From: Streptomyces sp. NBC_01723
GTDB lineage: Bacteria; Actinomycetota; Actinomycetes; Streptomycetales; Streptomycetaceae
Length of the DNA: 64,000 nucleotides
Reading direction: 5' to 3'
Assembly: GCF_036246005.1 (NCBI RefSeq)
Contig: NZ_CP109171.1
Span: 5,382,001 to 5,446,000 of the forward strand
Below the pieces are notes generated by a model. That model made no database searches, was not told the origin of the DNA, and saw nothing but the letters and a program-made list of their open reading frames with translations. The position numbers and the translations under genes are program-made. Positions 63,756 to 64,000 of this stretch are shown in pieces (the first letter of the stretch is position 1; the number at the start of each line of letters is the position of its first letter).

Positions 63756-64000
63756 CGCCGCCGCCTCCGGCGTCTCCCCGCTCGTCGACCCCGACGAGCC
63801 CGCACAGCCCTGGCAGACGGACCCGACCCGCGCGCCCATAGCCACGAAGATCGTGGTGGCGGGCGGTTTCGGCGTCGGCAAGACCACGCTGGTCACCGCC
63901 GTCTCGGAGATCACGCCCCTGCAGACCGAGGCGCTGATGACCGAGGCGAGCGAGGAGACCGACGACCTCACCGCCACCCCGGGCAAGCTCACCACCACCG
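63736..64000 (+). CDS. cvnD: Conservon GTPase CvnD (3' end cut by window)
   Basis: The first 88 residues of a Ras-like small GTPase. The GTG start lies 20 nt inside cvnC, making four coupled genes. The G1 P-loop GGFGVGKTTLVTAVSEI is present, preceded by KIVVAG; EASEETDDL then TPGKLTTT leads to the switch regions. G3-G5 motifs lie outside the window. Confidence 0.92.
   Translation, partial: MDSVVSDAAASGVSPLVDPDEPAQPWQTDPTRAPIATKIVVAGGFGVGKTTLVTAVSEITPLQTEALMTEASEETDDLTATPGKLTTT

Overview
The window is high-GC, densely packed actinobacterial DNA. Gene content and order point to a Streptomyces chromosome core, closely resembling the S. coelicolor stretch that runs from the das chitobiose/GlcNAc operon through nagB, pdtaS, wblE, sigH, sodN, malic enzyme, kgd and lon to a conservon. 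That comparison is from memory, not from a search. Supporting signs are strong G/C third-position bias, GTG and TTG starts, many 1-4 nt start/stop overlaps, and GC-rich hairpin terminators without long U tracts.

Layout. (1) 1-9.5 kb: the end of the das sugar-import operon (dasB partial, dasC, dasD), a DUF2267 gene, hsp18 with its divergent RheA-like regulator and two operators, nagB with a DasR site (dre), a divergent SDR/TetR pair, an intergenic small RNA (scr5239-like) whose promoter carries a second dre, and the sensor kinase pdtaS. (2) 9.7-17.1 kb: wblE, a diacylglycerol-kinase-like gene, a small membrane protein, the ushX-sigH anti-sigma/sigma pair with a BldD-type box, a UBP zinc finger, a Na+/H+ antiporter, a PLP enzyme and an amidase. 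(3) 17.4-20.9 kb: a family 2B encapsulin shell gene followed by its presumptive polyprenyl-transferase cargo, then a GNAT gene. (4) 21-34.1 kb: a DHFR-like reductase, nickel SOD (sodN) divergent from its peptidase sodX, a CGNR regulator, a methyltransferase, an amino-acid ABC importer, malic enzyme, a quinone-reductase-like MDR, a small HTH/Clp-N pair with tandem operators, a PadR/DUF4097 pair and small proteins.

(5) 34.3-45.5 kb is the most unusual block, and all its genes lie on the + strand. In order it has a trypsin-co-occurring protein, a trypsin-like protease with a VMAP-type C-terminal half, a MoxR AAA+ ATPase, a von Willebrand A/TPR protein, a 50-residue peptide overlapped by a radical SAM/SPASM (FxsB-like) maturase, and a TIR-like/NB-ARC/TPR protein (FxsT-like). 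It reads as a VMAP-MoxR-vWA conflict system combined with a peptide-modification module.

(6) 45.6-64 kb: kgd (multifunctional 2-oxoglutarate metabolism), an OmpR-type two-component pair, a spermidine-synthase-like gene, lon under a HAIR (HspR) element, a LysR gene divergent from an EamA exporter, a secreted GH25 lysozyme whose 5' leader holds a large dyad closed by two 16-bp arms, a MarR regulator, a PP2C-like phosphatase, and the start of a conservon (cvnA-B-C and the first part of cvnD).

No tRNA, rRNA, transposase, integrase or CRISPR array was seen.
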